Source: Clitoria ternatea
Taxonomy: Eukaryota; Streptophyta; Magnoliopsida; Fabales; Fabaceae
Direction: 5' to 3'
Length of the DNA: 64,000 bases
Assembly (NCBI GenBank): GCA_037962975.1
Contig: CM075676.1
Location: 29,445,001 to 29,509,000 of the forward strand
Part shown: one piece after another, positions 32,467 through 44,440 of the stretch
Numbering within the stretch: the first letter of the stretch is position 1
Layout: every line of letters starts with the position of its first letter
The notes under the pieces: model-generated
What the model was told of the DNA's origin: nothing
Database searches by the model: none
Seen by the model: the letters and a program-made list of their open reading frames with translations, nothing else
Translations under genes and position numbers: made by a program

Positions 32467-35400
32467 ATGCGACGAAGCCGTAGTGTCGATCTAAACTTAG
32501 GATTTGACCCTGAGATAGAACGTACCCTTAGAGCTTTAAGAAAACAACAAAAACAACAAAAACAAGAAAAAGAAAAACAAATGGCAGACCAAAACAGAGC
32601 CTTAAGAGATTTTGCTGCTCCAAGTACAAACGGAAGAGGATCTAGCATCCTTAGACCCACGGTGGAGGCTAACAATTTTGAATTGAAGCCTTCACTACTC
32701 TCTATGGTTCAGCAGAACCAATTCGGAGGATTACCCTCCGAAGATCCAAATCTTCATCTTCAAATCTTTCTTGAATACTGTGACACTTTGAAAATGAATG
32801 GAGCCACTAATGATGCCATTCGCTTGAGACTTTTCCCTTTCTCCTTAAGAGATAAAGCGAGGGCTTGGTTATACTCTCTTCCCGAAGGGTCCATCACAAC
32901 TTGGGAACAACTATCCAGTGCTTTCATCAATAAGTGGTACCCAAGAAATAAAACTGATCTGTTAAGAAAACAAATAATTAATTTTGCACAAAAAGATGAT
33001 GAATCCTTGTATGAAGCCTGGGAGAGATACAAGGAGATGCTGAGAGAATGTCCTCACCATGGGATTGAGAGGTGGTTGACAGTCCATATTTTCTATAATG
33101 GACTAACTTCCACACAAAAGATCTCTTTGGATGCTGCAGCTGGAGGAGCCTTCATGAGCAAAAATGTGGATGAAGCCCAGAACCTGATTGAGGAGATAGC
33201 CCAAAACACCCACCAGTGGAATTCTGAGAGAGGATTACCTGCTAAAACACCAGGTAAGTACTCTGTTGATGCTCTTTCCCTACTTTCTGCCCAAGTTGAA
33301 GCTTTAACATTAAAACTTGATAAGATAGGGTCGACAGGTGCTGCTAAGGTTGTTTGTGAAGTTTGTGGTGTTTCAGGACATGGAACTACGAATTGCCAAT
33401 TAGCAATGACCCTTAATCAAGAACCTGAAATGCATCAAGTAGATGCTATTGGAAATTATGGTGCAAATTATCAGAGTAACTACAGACCTCCACAAGGTCC
33501 ACCTGGCTTCCAAAACAGGCCATTCCAAGGTAATCAGAGTAACTACAAACCCCAACAAGGACCCTATATTCCACAAAAATCAAAGCTAGAGTCCTTGATG
33601 GAGACATTTGTAGCTACTCAACTTAAACAAAATGATGAATTCTCTGATGCAATAAAGAACTTAGCTTCAAAGGTGGATTCTCTTGCCACCCATAACAAAA
33701 TATTAGAGAATCAAATTGCCCAACAAGCCTCCTACTCTCAAAGAGCACCAGGTACATTTCCTGGAAAACCTGAAGCTGGACCATCTAACCATACCATGGC
33801 TATCACTCTTAGGAGTGGTACTCAGTATGATGGACCCATTGGCAAGACTACAAAGGAGGAGAAAAAAGTGGATGAATCTTCATCTCAACCAGGGGTTGAA
33901 GAAGAGAAACCACAAGAAAAGAAGGAGGAGGTTAAGCCATATCAACCTCCTATTCCATTTCCTCAGCGCTTGGCTAAAGCAAAATTGGACAAACAATTTG
34001 GTAAGTTTCTTGATGTTTTAAAGAAACTGTATATCAATATTCCCTTCATAGATGCTTTGCAGCAAATGCCTACATATGCGAAGTTCCTGAAGGACATTTT
34101 GTCCAACAAAAGAAGACTGGAGGAAGATGGTACAGTGGCACTTACTGAAGAATGCAGTGCTCTAATTCAAAGAAAGCTTCCACCCAAGCTCCAAGATCCA
34201 GGTAGTTTCTCTATTCCTTGTATGATTGGTGACATGAATATAGATAAAGCATTATGTGATTTAGGAGCGAGTGTAAGTTTAATGCCATTATCTGTTGCTG
34301 AAAAGTTAGGACTGGGTGAGCTAAAACCTACTAGGATGTCTTTACAGTTGGCTGATAGATCTGTCAAATATCCAGTAGGTATTTTAGAGGACGTTCCTAT
34401 TAAAGTAGGAAAATTTTTTATACCTGCTGACTTTGTTGTGCTAGAAATGGACGAAGATTCTTTGATTCCTATTATTTTAGGACGACCATTTTTAGCAACT
34501 GCAGGTGCTGTGATCGACGTCAAGAATGGTAAGTTGTCTCTGACTGTTGGAGACCAAAAGGTTGACTTTAACTTGAAAAATGCTTTAGAAAAACCTTTTA
34601 ATAATGATGTTTGCTGTAGTGTGGATTCTGTTGAACAAGTGGTAAAGGAAGAAACCATTTCTAATGACCCACTTGAAATTGTTTTCATGATTAAGCCTGC
34701 AGGAACATCTGATTGCTCTGAGGCTCCACTAGAACATGATACTGAGGTCATGGGTAACAAAGTGGTAAGCCCCAATGTGGAATTAAAACCTTTACCAGCT
34801 TCATTAAGGTATGAGTTTCTTGGTCCTAATTCCACATATCCTGTGATTGTTAATGCTGAATTGAATCCATGTGAAACTGAAAAACTTTTGAAACAACTTA
34901 GGTTGTATAGAAAGGTAATAGGTTATACAATGGATGATATCAAAGGAATTAGCCCTTCTCTTTGTATGCACAGGATTACTGTAGAAGATGAAAGTAGGCC
35001 CACAGTAGAACCACTTAGGAGATTAAATCCAAAAATGCAAGAAGTGGTTAAAAAGGAAATTTTAAAATTGCTTGATGCTGGAGTCATATATCCTGTTGAT
35101 AGTAGTAAATGGGTAAGTCCTGTCCATGTGGTGCCTAAAAAGGGGGGAATAACTGTGATTGAAAATGATAAACATAACTTGATTCCTACTAGGATTGTCT
35201 CTGGTTGGCGCATGTGTATTAATTACAGAAAGTTAAATAGCGCCACGAAAAAAGATCATTTTCCTCTCCCTTTTATTGATCAGATGCTTGAAAGACTTGC
35301 GAAACACTCTTATTTCTGTTATTTGGATGGGTATTCAGGTTTTCATCAAATTCCCATTCATCCATCTGATCAAGAAAAGACTACCTTCACTTGCCCTTAT

Positions 35401-37683
35401 GGGACTTATGCTTATAGGCGTATGCCTTTTGGTCTGTGTAATGCACCTGCGACTTTTCAAAGGTGTATGCAAGCAATTTTTTCTGACCTTATTGAAAATG
35501 TGATGGAAGTCTTTATGGATGATTTTTCAGTGTATGGTTTGGATTTTGATAATTGTTTAACAAATTTGTGCCAAGTCTTGCAGCGTTGTGAAGAGACCAA
35601 TCTGGTCTTGAACTGGGAAAAATGCCATTTTATGGTAAGAGAAGGAATAGTTCTTGGACATTTGGTGTCTGAGAGAGGTATAGAAGTTGATAAGGCTAAG
35701 GTGGAAGTAATTGAAAAATTACCCCCACCAACAAATGTGAAAGGTATTCGGAGTTTTCTTGGACATGCAGGGTTTTACCGTCGGTTCATTAAAGATTTCT
35801 CCAAAATCACAAAGCCTCTTACAACTCTTCTAGGTAAGGATGTGCCTTTCAATTTTGATTCATCTTGTATGGAAGCTTTTTGCAGGATTAAGCAAGCTCT
35901 AATCTCTGCCCCCATCGTACAACCCCCTGATTGGGAACTCCCATTCGAATTGATGTGTGATGCGAGTGATTACGCAGTGGGGGCTGTTCTTGGGCAACGA
36001 AAGGACAAGAAGCTTCATGTAATTCATTATGCCAGCCGGACGTTGGATGATGCTCAAATAAATTATGCCACAACTGAGAAAGAACTGTTAGCCATTGTAT
36101 TTGCTTTTGATAAATTTAGATCTTACTTGGTGGGTTCACATGTTATTGTTTACACTGATCACTCTGCCATTAAGTATCTATTGAATAAAAAGGAAGCAAA
36201 ACCTAGGCTGATTAGGTGGATTCTAATATTGCAAGAATTTGACTTGGAAATTAAGGACAAGAAGGGTACTGAAAATCCGGTCGCTGACCACCTGTCTAGA
36301 TTGACATCCGAAAAAGAAGAAATAGATAATATTCCTATCAATGAATCTTTTTCGGATGAACAACTCTTGAATCTTAGTATCCAACGTGTTCCTTGGTATG
36401 CTGATTTTGTAAATTTTCTTGCATGTGGTATTTTACCTCCTGACCTTAGCTTTCAGCAAAGGAAAAAGTTTTATGCAGATGTCAAACATTATTATTGGGA
36501 TGAACCCCTCCTATTCAAGCAATGTGCTGATGGTTTGATTCGAAGGTGCGTTTCACAAGATGAGGTCCATGATATTTTAAACCATTGTCATTCTCTTTCC
36601 TGTGGAGGGCACATGAGCACCTCCAAGACAGCAGCTAAAATATTGCAAGCTGGGTTCTATTGGCCACATATTTTTAAGGATGTACGTAAGTATATTCTAA
36701 CTTGTGATGCGTGCCAAAGAACAGGTAACATTGGTAAGAGACATGAAATGCCATTGAATACCATTTTAGAAGTTGAATTGTTTGATGTATGGGGTATTGA
36801 TTTTATGGGACCTTTTCCTTCCTCTTTTGGAAATCAGTTCATATTAGTAGCAGTTGACTATGTGTCAAAATGGGTGGAAGCCATTGCTTCACCCCATTCT
36901 GATGCTAAGACTGTTATTAAACTTTTCAAGAAAATAATATTTCCAAGGTTTGGGGTCCCAAAATGTGTTATAAGTGATGGAGGGTCTCATTTTATTGAGA
37001 AAACTTTTCAGACCCTTCTAAAGAAATATGGAGTTAGGCATAAGGTTGCTACACCTTATCACCCACAAACTAGTGGACAAGTTGAGGTATCCAATCGGGA
37101 AATTAAAAACATTCTTCAAAAAGTGGTTAATACGTCACGTAAAGATTGGTCTATTAAGTTAGACGATTCTTTATGGGCTTATAGAACTGCATACAAAACT
37201 CCCATTGGAACCACACCGTTTAAGCTAGTTTATGGGAAGCCTTGCCATTTACCTGTTGAACTGGAATATAAGTCTTTCTGGGCTGTTAAAACTCTTAACT
37301 TTGATCATAAAGCTGCAGGTGAACGTAGGTTGTTGGAATTAAATGAGCTTGAAGAGCTCCGTCTAGATGCATACGAAAATGCCAGAATTTATAAAGAAAA
37401 AACTAAACAATGGCATGATCGTCATATTCTACGGAGAACATTCAATCCAGGTGATATGGTTTTACTGTTTAATTCCAGATTGAAGCTTTTTCCAGGTAAA
37501 CTGAGATCCCGATGGTCAGGACCATTCAAGGTAACAAAGGTCTTTCCCTTTGGAGCTGTCGAGTTATGGAGTGAGAAATCTGGTACATTTAAGGTAAATG
37601 GACAGAGAGTAAAGCACTACTTGACAGGTCAACCAATACAACAAGCAAGTGACTTGGACTTGTTTGATGCTCCTGATGAATAA
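32467..37683 (+). CDS. Gypsy Gag-Pol polyprotein (1738 aa)
   Basis: A single uninterrupted frame. Gag domain at about residues 95-250 (RLRLFPFSLRDKARAWLYSL), zinc knuckle CEVCGVSGHGTTNC at about 297-310, and retropepsin-like protease at about 598 with DLGA in place of the usual D-S/T-G-A. Reverse transcriptase has YLDGYSGFHQI and FMDD at about 1015. RNase H starts near 1164 (CDASDYAVGAVLG), and integrase has an HHCC finger (CDACQRTG) then D1442, D1503 and E1540 in GIDFMGP, ISDGG and QVEVSN. A second in-frame ATG at 32581 (MADQNRALRDFA) is an alternative start. The order RT-RNase H-integrase is Ty3/gypsy. Confidence 0.95.
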   Translation: MRRSRSVDLNLGFDPEIERTLRALRKQQKQQKQEKEKQMADQNRALRDFAAPSTNGRGSSILRPTVEANNFELKPSLLSMVQQNQFGGLPSEDPNLHLQIFLEYCDTLKMNGATNDAIRLRLFPFSLRDKARAWLYSLPEGSITTWEQLSSAFINKWYPRNKTDLLRKQIINFAQKDDESLYEAWERYKEMLRECPHHGIERWLTVHIFYNGLTSTQKISLDAAAGGAFMSKNVDEAQNLIEEIAQNTHQWNSERGLPAKTPGKYSVDALSLLSAQVEALTLKLDKIGSTGAAKVVCEVCGVSGHGTTNCQLAMTLNQEPEMHQVDAIGNYGANYQSNYRPPQGPPGFQNRPFQGNQSNYKPQQGPYIPQKSKLESLMETFVATQLKQNDEFSDAIKNLASKVDSLATHNKILENQIAQQASYSQRAPGTFPGKPEAGPSNHTMAITLRSGTQYDGPIGKTTKEEKKVDESSSQPGVEEEKPQEKKEEVKPYQPPIPFPQRLAKAKLDKQFGKFLDVLKKLYINIPFIDALQQMPTYAKFLKDILSNKRRLEEDGTVALTEECSALIQRKLPPKLQDPGSFSIPCMIGDMNIDKALCDLGASVSLMPLSVAEKLGLGELKPTRMSLQLADRSVKYPVGILEDVPIKVGKFFIPADFVVLEMDEDSLIPIILGRPFLATAGAVIDVKNGKLSLTVGDQKVDFNLKNALEKPFNNDVCCSVDSVEQVVKEETISNDPLEIVFMIKPAGTSDCSEAPLEHDTEVMGNKVVSPNVELKPLPASLRYEFLGPNSTYPVIVNAELNPCETEKLLKQLRLYRKVIGYTMDDIKGISPSLCMHRITVEDESRPTVEPLRRLNPKMQEVVKKEILKLLDAGVIYPVDSSKWVSPVHVVPKKGGITVIENDKHNLIPTRIVSGWRMCINYRKLNSATKKDHFPLPFIDQMLERLAKHSYFCYLDGYSGFHQIPIHPSDQEKTTFTCPYGTYAYRRMPFGLCNAPATFQRCMQAIFSDLIENVMEVFMDDFSVYGLDFDNCLTNLCQVLQRCEETNLVLNWEKCHFMVREGIVLGHLVSERGIEVDKAKVEVIEKLPPPTNVKGIRSFLGHAGFYRRFIKDFSKITKPLTTLLGKDVPFNFDSSCMEAFCRIKQALISAPIVQPPDWELPFELMCDASDYAVGAVLGQRKDKKLHVIHYASRTLDDAQINYATTEKELLAIVFAFDKFRSYLVGSHVIVYTDHSAIKYLLNKKEAKPRLIRWILILQEFDLEIKDKKGTENPVADHLSRLTSEKEEIDNIPINESFSDEQLLNLSIQRVPWYADFVNFLACGILPPDLSFQQRKKFYADVKHYYWDEPLLFKQCADGLIRRCVSQDEVHDILNHCHSLSCGGHMSTSKTAAKILQAGFYWPHIFKDVRKYILTCDACQRTGNIGKRHEMPLNTILEVELFDVWGIDFMGPFPSSFGNQFILVAVDYVSKWVEAIASPHSDAKTVIKLFKKIIFPRFGVPKCVISDGGSHFIEKTFQTLLKKYGVRHKVATPYHPQTSGQVEVSNREIKNILQKVVNTSRKDWSIKLDDSLWAYRTAYKTPIGTTPFKLVYGKPCHLPVELEYKSFWAVKTLNFDHKAAGERRLLELNELEELRLDAYENARIYKEKTKQWHDRHILRRTFNPGDMVLLFNSRLKLFPGKLRSRWSGPFKVTKVFPFGAVELWSEKSGTFKVNGQRVKHYLTGQPIQQASDLDLFDAPDE

Positions 37684-39056
37684 ATCCAAATGATGAAAAG
37701 TCTGGCTGAAGACTTAAAACTTAGCACTGATAGGGAGGTAACCCTATAAAAATTTGTTGTTTTATTTTGAATTCCTAAAAAAAAAAAAAAAAAAAAAAAG
37801 AAAACAAAACAAAACAAAAAATAAGCCAAATCCCGGTTTGGGGTTACTCCAGGTAAGTTTTCTTTACCTTTTATCATCCATTTTAACATTGAGGACAATG
37901 TCAAACTCTGGTTTGGGGTGGTAGGTAAGAAAACTTAACTGTTTTGTTTACATTGTGTGATTGTTATTTTATTTAGCATGTGTGTTTTTCTTGTTTTGTT
38001 TGTTATCTCGTAATTTACCATGAGTGCATGATAAATTAACTTTAAACACAAGGCTAAAGTATCCAAGGATCCCAAAATTTTGAGTAAAATTTTTCAAAAA
38101 TTTGATTGTTTAAATGCCAAATCTGAACCTTATGTGATTAAAATTTTCTTTGAAAGGACTTTCCATGGTGAGACTTGAGCCAAAATGGGTTATCTATCAA
38201 ACAAATTTTCAAAACCCATATTTTTTTGATTGAGTGAATCTCGTAGTCATTAATATTCTAGAACTTGTTTTTCAACCGATTCAAAATGGTTTTTGATTGT
38301 ATGTCTTAGGATGATAAAGGCACAATTAGGTCTCATTCTTAAGCCTCAGAATTTTTGCACAATTTGACCCATAGTTGCCCCTTTTGAACCTAAAAGTGAA
38401 AATTTTTCCTTGAAACCTTTTATTGAATAATATTCTCTTAATGGTGAAAAAGTTGGAAATTTAGTGGAGCAAAAGAAAAAAAAAAAAAAAAAAAAGGGGA
38501 CTTAAGAAAAATATGGTATTGGATGCAAAGAAAAGCAAGAAAAAGAAAATTAAAAGGATGATATTGAATGAATTACAAAAAGTCCATAAAAGTTCAAAAA
38601 AATTTGCTCTGTTAGTTCCTTAAATTTATGATAGTAATTTGAATCATTCATGACTGTTTAAAACCCTTTTGTACTCCATTTTTCTTGAAAATTCCTACCA
38701 TGACAGTACGACCCATGGCCCCGTTACAACCCTTTGAAAGACCTTTTGACTATGACATACTTTCTATCTAAACTGTGGAGTTTCTGGTTTATTAACAAGC
38801 TTATGGTAATATTTTTGACTATGATGATTTGAGTGATACACAAACCATGAAACACTAGAGTGAAATTATGAGAAGAGTATCTCAAAGTCTTGACATTGAA
38901 AATTGACTCACATAAGAAAATTAATTCTGGCATTTGAATAAATCTGTTTCTCTATTTTTTGGGTTTCCTAGTTTACTGAGCTAAGTGTTTTCTGTATATT
39001 GTCTTGTAAATATGGTGATTGCTTGAGGACAAGCAATATTCTGGTTTGGGGTATTT
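37684..39056 (+). other. Gypsy 3' noncoding region, no envelope gene
   Basis: No open frame of significance. A poly-A/CA-rich run lies near 37780-37820 and another near 38470-38500. GGTTTGGGGT occurs three times, at about 37834-37843, 37910-37919 and 39043-39052; the last is next to the 3' LTR and is the probable polypurine tract. Confidence 0.7.
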
Positions 39057-41295
39057 TGATAAGTGTTTTAGAACACTATTTTTCACTGTTTAATTTATCT
39101 AAATTTTCTGTTGTTACTGTATTATTTCCCCTGATTTTCATGATTTCCGCTTTAATTTCACTGTCACTGTTCAAGTGTTGTAATTTTGCATGAATCAATA
39201 AAAATGAAACATTTAAAGAATATAATTTTTAGAATTGGAAAAATATTATGGATTGATATTTAAATTAATTTTTGAAAATATCAATTCCAAGAAATTAAAC
39301 TTATCATTCCATTTCTACAAAATATAAGTTTTAAATGTTCCATTTTTATTGTCAAAATTACAATGTTTTGTTTGTCTAACAATTTCATTGGTACAGAATA
39401 TTTCTAGACCATCCATGCACCATTGTTTACCAACTTTCACCATTGACAAAAGCATGAAAAACTACACGGCCACACACTTTGAAATGCCACATGACTCCAT
39501 TTGTTTTAATTCAAAGAATGCATGAATTCATTTGCTTTCTCTTGGTCCATTTACGGCAATGACTAGTCTTCCATGCTTCCAAATATTCAAAGCCATTCAC
39601 TTGTCCCATGTGCCATTAAGATAATGTCCAAATGCCATACACCATTTCACGCTCACGGCCAAATGATTGATCCATGTGCTAATTTTCTATTGCAAAATTC
39701 ATTCACCTTTGTTCCATTCATGCAATTCCATGGTACACACAATGCAAGGCCACCAAGATACATCATTTGTTTAACATATTTTGCAGCTTGTACCATTAAA
39801 AAATTAATGTGCCATTTGCCTTGTTGAAACAAACATTCACACGGCTGAACACTAGAAGAAAAGACAAGGCAATGCTTCATTAATTTAATATGCCAATTGC
39901 CTTCATTCCAATACATTCCTACGGTCACCAAGAGAAAGCTACCATGTTCCATTTATTTATCATTCTTTGACTTTGCCAAACCATTCACACAGCCATGTGC
40001 TTCCAAGAGAAACAAAAACATTCATTATTTTATGTTCCATGACAATGCATTCCACGGCTATTGAGCATACAAGAGGAAAATCCATTGCAAATTGGATGAA
40101 TTTTATATGAAGATGGGCTTCCCACTCATGGATCAACAAAAGAAAATTACCACTTCATATGGACCATTTTGTGCCACGGTTTTTGAGAGAAGAATGGCCA
40201 AAAAAAATGCCTTGCATGATGCCATATTTTAAGAGGAAATATTGGAAATTTTGGGCTATAAAAAGGCTGAATTTTGGACCATGAAAGACAGCAATTCCAG
40301 ACACAAAAACCGTGTGTAGGGTGCAGAATTTTTAGGAAGAATTTAATTTTGTTGGTACCTTGTTGTAATTTTGAGAGGATAGTGAAATTGAGTGGTAAAA
40401 TTTGTATACGGTGGGAGGATTCGGAACAAAGAATTACGGTGGAAAAATTACTGGGCTTTTGGAGAAACCCGTAAGTTTTATTTCTACCATGAATTGTATG
40501 TTGTATTTCCTTTCCATTATATGTATGAATTTTTACCGTATCATGTGTAACTAAATTTTTATCTTGGGAAAATGGGGGTACGATAATATTTTACGTTGAT
40601 GTTATTTTGACTTTAAGTAAATAAATTTCTGTTTTCCATTTAGTTCAAATTTTACTTAATGCATTTAGTGATTCCTAACAAGAGCCTAAATGGTAAAACT
40701 AAGTACTTACGGGTATATTAGTAAGTTTAGGTAATTAATAAAATCGAGAGATTTATTTTTACCGGAAAGCTTTGAACTAAACCTAAGATTTTTGAGATAC
40801 TTTTTGTGACCTCGGTAAAACCGTGAAAGTAATCAAAATTCTTTTGAGGAAGTAAAAATGGGATTTTCATAAAACGATAATGGGCCTTTCTTAGGATTAA
40901 GCAGCGCTTTCTGTAAGTCAGGTACATTAATAGGAATCCGAGAGGAAAATATTAATTGGCTTTTGGAAAATTCGCCTTGGAAAACTTAATTTGATTTTTG
41001 TTTATAAAAAGTTGAAATTTTCAACGTAGAATAATATCTTAAACCCCCGGAATCCCAAGATACTCTCTACTCTGTTTTTCACCCACGATAAATTTTTATT
41101 TTTACTGTAAGGTAAAAAAAAATTTTACTGTTAATTTTTATTTTTATTTTTTTTTTTTTTACAAATACCAAAAATTGAAAATCAATTGTGTGGATAATTA
41201 AATTTTGATATGCCGGTACTTTGAAAACAGTCCCTGTGGAGAACGATAATCTTTTATATTACGCGACATAACCCGTGCGCTTGCGGGCCCTGTCA
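39057..41295 (+). repeat. Gypsy 3' LTR (2239 bp)
   Basis: Near-identical to 30008-32245, one base longer in the poly-T tract. TATA box at about 40257-40264. Followed by ACACT. Confidence 0.95.
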
Positions 41296-43933
41296 ACACT
41301 CATTCTTGATGAATCTTGATGTGTGAAAATCTAACTTTGATTTGATATATGATTGAGCATGAACAATATGAAATCTTGAGATGGATGAACAAATAATCTT
41401 AGGACCCCTTAAACTTATGAAATCCTTAGAATCAATGATGTATATGTATATAGTAATTGATGATTAGTAATGATTGATGATGAGTTTGATGAATGATTGC
41501 TTGAATAACATGGTACATGAAAATCTTGAGATTAAAGATGATTATGCACAAACATACATGAATCTTTGATAATGTTTAAACCCTTGATGATACATGAACT
41601 CTTGATGATATATCATGAATTCTTGGTTATTGTATTGATTCTTAATGATGCATGAATTTTTGATTGAATATGAATTCTTGATGATGTATCACTTATATAT
41701 TGTTTAACTAGTGGTATCTAAATAACAAACATTTTCCTTTAACAATGGTATGAATTGAATTAGTAAGAGGAAGAGATTATGAGGACATAATCTTGATTAT
41801 GTGCTTATCACTATGCCTTGATAATAAATACATATATTACGTGTACAAGTGGTATCTATGCTTTGACAATCTATGCAATTATATTCCTAGAGAGAAAGCA
41901 TGTATGTTACAATAAGTGATTGCCTAGATTTTAACTTCATGATTGTAACATCATAGGCATGAACATGATGATATGTTAAGAAACAATGCATGATATGATA
42001 AGTAATAATGCATGCTATGATCATATACCATGTATGTGCAAGTGGTATCTATCTCGATCAACATTATAATTCTTATCTATGCCGTATGTTTGATGATGCA
42101 TGATCTTGACTGTGAAAAGAAGTTTGAAAAATATGCATCATTGAGATTGAAAAGAATTTTTGAATAACATTATGAACAATGATGATTGCTAAAAATCTTG
42201 TGTTGAATGCTTAAATGTTAGTAATTGATATCAAGAGCTTAAATTAGCAAATCCATCAAGTGGTATCATGCATAACATCTAGATAACAAATGGTATGACA
42301 TAGATGAGAGTATGACTTGCATTACACACGATGACCATGATATGCTTTTGTGACTTATCTATATACGTTACTAATTATCTATGCAAAATGCTTTCTCCTA
42401 CATATTTGACAAATGCCACATGTGAATGCTTGACTAGACCTATATGTAACATCATAGGCATAAGATAAGAAGAGATTATTTAAGATACAAAAGTCATATG
42501 GAAAGGAGTGAACATTTTGGCATATATTATAATACACTTGCATGAGTAAGCCAACAAGTTGTATTAATCATTCCATCTTTGCTTTGATACCTAGACACAA
42601 GTGAAATTACATTAATAAGTGGTATCAACATCTATATTTATCCTTGTTAAATTACATGATTAAGGGGGAATTTTATAACATTTCTTTTTAACAAGTGATA
42701 TCTATTGATGATATGTTATCTCTTTATCAAGTGTTATGAAAAATTGAGCAAATCTTTTTTTAGAAAACTCTCTTTCCAAAACAATACTGCATCAAAGACC
42801 CAAAATTGGTACAAACTCTTGTGGACTCAATGCTACTAACAAAATGCTTTGCAAAGAGTTTGTTAAGGTTATGTAGGATGACTCAAAATGGAAAATCAAA
42901 CTACCATACTGGGAGAACAAAGAATTATTCAAGGAATATAACATGGAACTAACAAAATGCCACACAAGGATGTGAAAAAGGGTATAAAACTTGCAAAATA
43001 CCAAGGTATGATCGAATCCTTACTCTACCATCATGCTCCGTGAATTATTCAAATCATATTAACAAGTGGTATGAATAACGAATTTCACAAGCTACATATA
43101 TCACTTCATCCCTGCTCTGATACCTAGATATAAGCATACATTATTGAAAATCCTTCTATATTACTGCTCTGATACCTAGAAATGCATCAAGCCATATTAA
43201 TGAAATGATTAACAAGTGGATTGTTATATGCAATGGTATCTAACCTTTGAGTGGTATTCATTCATATTATAGTATCTATTATTTCAACAATGGTATCTAT
43301 TAAAAAGAGATCATATGCATTAAAAAGTAAACAAATGGTATCAGACTTGATTAAATTAACCTACAAGTGATATCAAACTTTATCAAATTGGTATAATCAA
43401 TTTCACATGTTAATAAGTGGTATACTTTTTACAAATGGTATCAATTACAGTAGTAAGGGGGAGCATACACATGAATGATTATCCTTCATTTCACTTCTCT
43501 ATGATTATGTTTATGGCACTCATGCTCTTACTCAACTATATGCTTACTTGGAAAATTATTCTTGTGCATTTGATCATGCCAAAATAGGAGAAAACTATGT
43601 GCTTACTTGAAATGATATGTGAAAGAATCATGTGACATTTTTGAAAATGATACTCACTACATGATTAGAATAAGTTAGCAATCAATCATATGCTTACTTG
43701 ATGAATAAATTATGTGATTGCTTATTGACTCTAGATGCAATAAAATGGTATATATCATTGATCATGCTTTAAGCTTTGATTTGAAATCCATATGAAATAC
43801 TTGCTCTAAATCTCTCTTATTCAAATAAATGAGCTTATATGTTGATGGCATAGATTATGACTAAGATAATGATCTTTTTGATGATGCCAAAGGGGGAGAG
43901 ATTAGTGGAAGGATCACTAAAAAGAATAGGATG
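41296..43933 (+). other. Element C interior with primer-site-like repeats, no gene
   Basis: A 2.6-kb AT-rich noncoding stretch. TGGTATC, usually as AAGTGGTATC or CAATGGTATC, recurs about a dozen times, for example near 41711, 41849, 42041, 42260, 42619, 43235, 43282, 43337 and 43436. The opposite form GCTCTGATACC occurs near 43104 and 43163, with a variant near 42574. Polypurine runs AAGGGGGA occur near 42661, 43455 and 43889. I see no open frame and no pol remnant. Confidence 0.7.
43931..43933. other. Target site duplication of CACTA B (left)
   Basis: ATG precedes CACTAGTG at 43934 and is repeated at 54410-54412. A 3-bp duplication is typical for CACTA elements. Confidence 0.88.
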
Positions 43934-44440
43934 CACTAGTGGAAAAAATGGATATAACAACGGGGATATATTCACGGGTAGAAGAGGATCAGTGATAAAA
44001 ACATGCGCGGTGGCATTTTTGAAATTATAAGGTGAACGTTTTAATCAGAGAAAACTATATATCCACGGTTAACATCATAACCATGAATGTAACCATCAAT
44101 ATATATTCACGGTTGAGGAGTCAACCGTGGATATATAGTACCTGAAATATATATCGACGGTTTTAATCACAACCGTGAATATATATTGATGGGTACGTTC
44201 ACGGTTATGATGTTAACCGTGGATATATATAGATGTCAATATTCACGGTTGTATTTCCAACCGTGGATATATAGTTCAGGTTTTAGGGTTTAATCACTGG
44301 GTACTCTATGTCCACGGTTGTTTCTATAACCGTGGATATATAGTTAACATTTATCCACGGTTGTTTGTTAAACCGTGAATATATGTGTAATATATTCACG
44401 GTTGTGAGGGGGAACCGTGAATATACATCCTTTCTGAAAC
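43934..44440. repeat. CACTA B left subterminal palindrome array
   Basis: Repeated TTCACGGTT or TCCACGGTT alternate with AACCGTGAATATA or AACCGTGGATATA, giving about eight short hairpins. Likely transposase-binding region. Confidence 0.88.

Larger units (their letters stand above)
30008..41295 (+). mobile_element. Diaspora-like Athila-lineage Ty3/gypsy element, complete
   Basis: An 11,288-bp element with LTRs at 30008-32245 and 39057-41295, ACACT duplications (30003-30007 and 41296-41300), and a primer-binding site TGGCGCCGTTGCCGGGGA of the Athila/Tat type. It has one intact gag-pol frame and a 1.4-kb noncoding tail with no envelope ORF. The LTRs differ at only about five sites by eye, so insertion is very recent. 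The protein signature and lack of env match the soybean Diaspora family as I know it. Confidence 0.94.
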
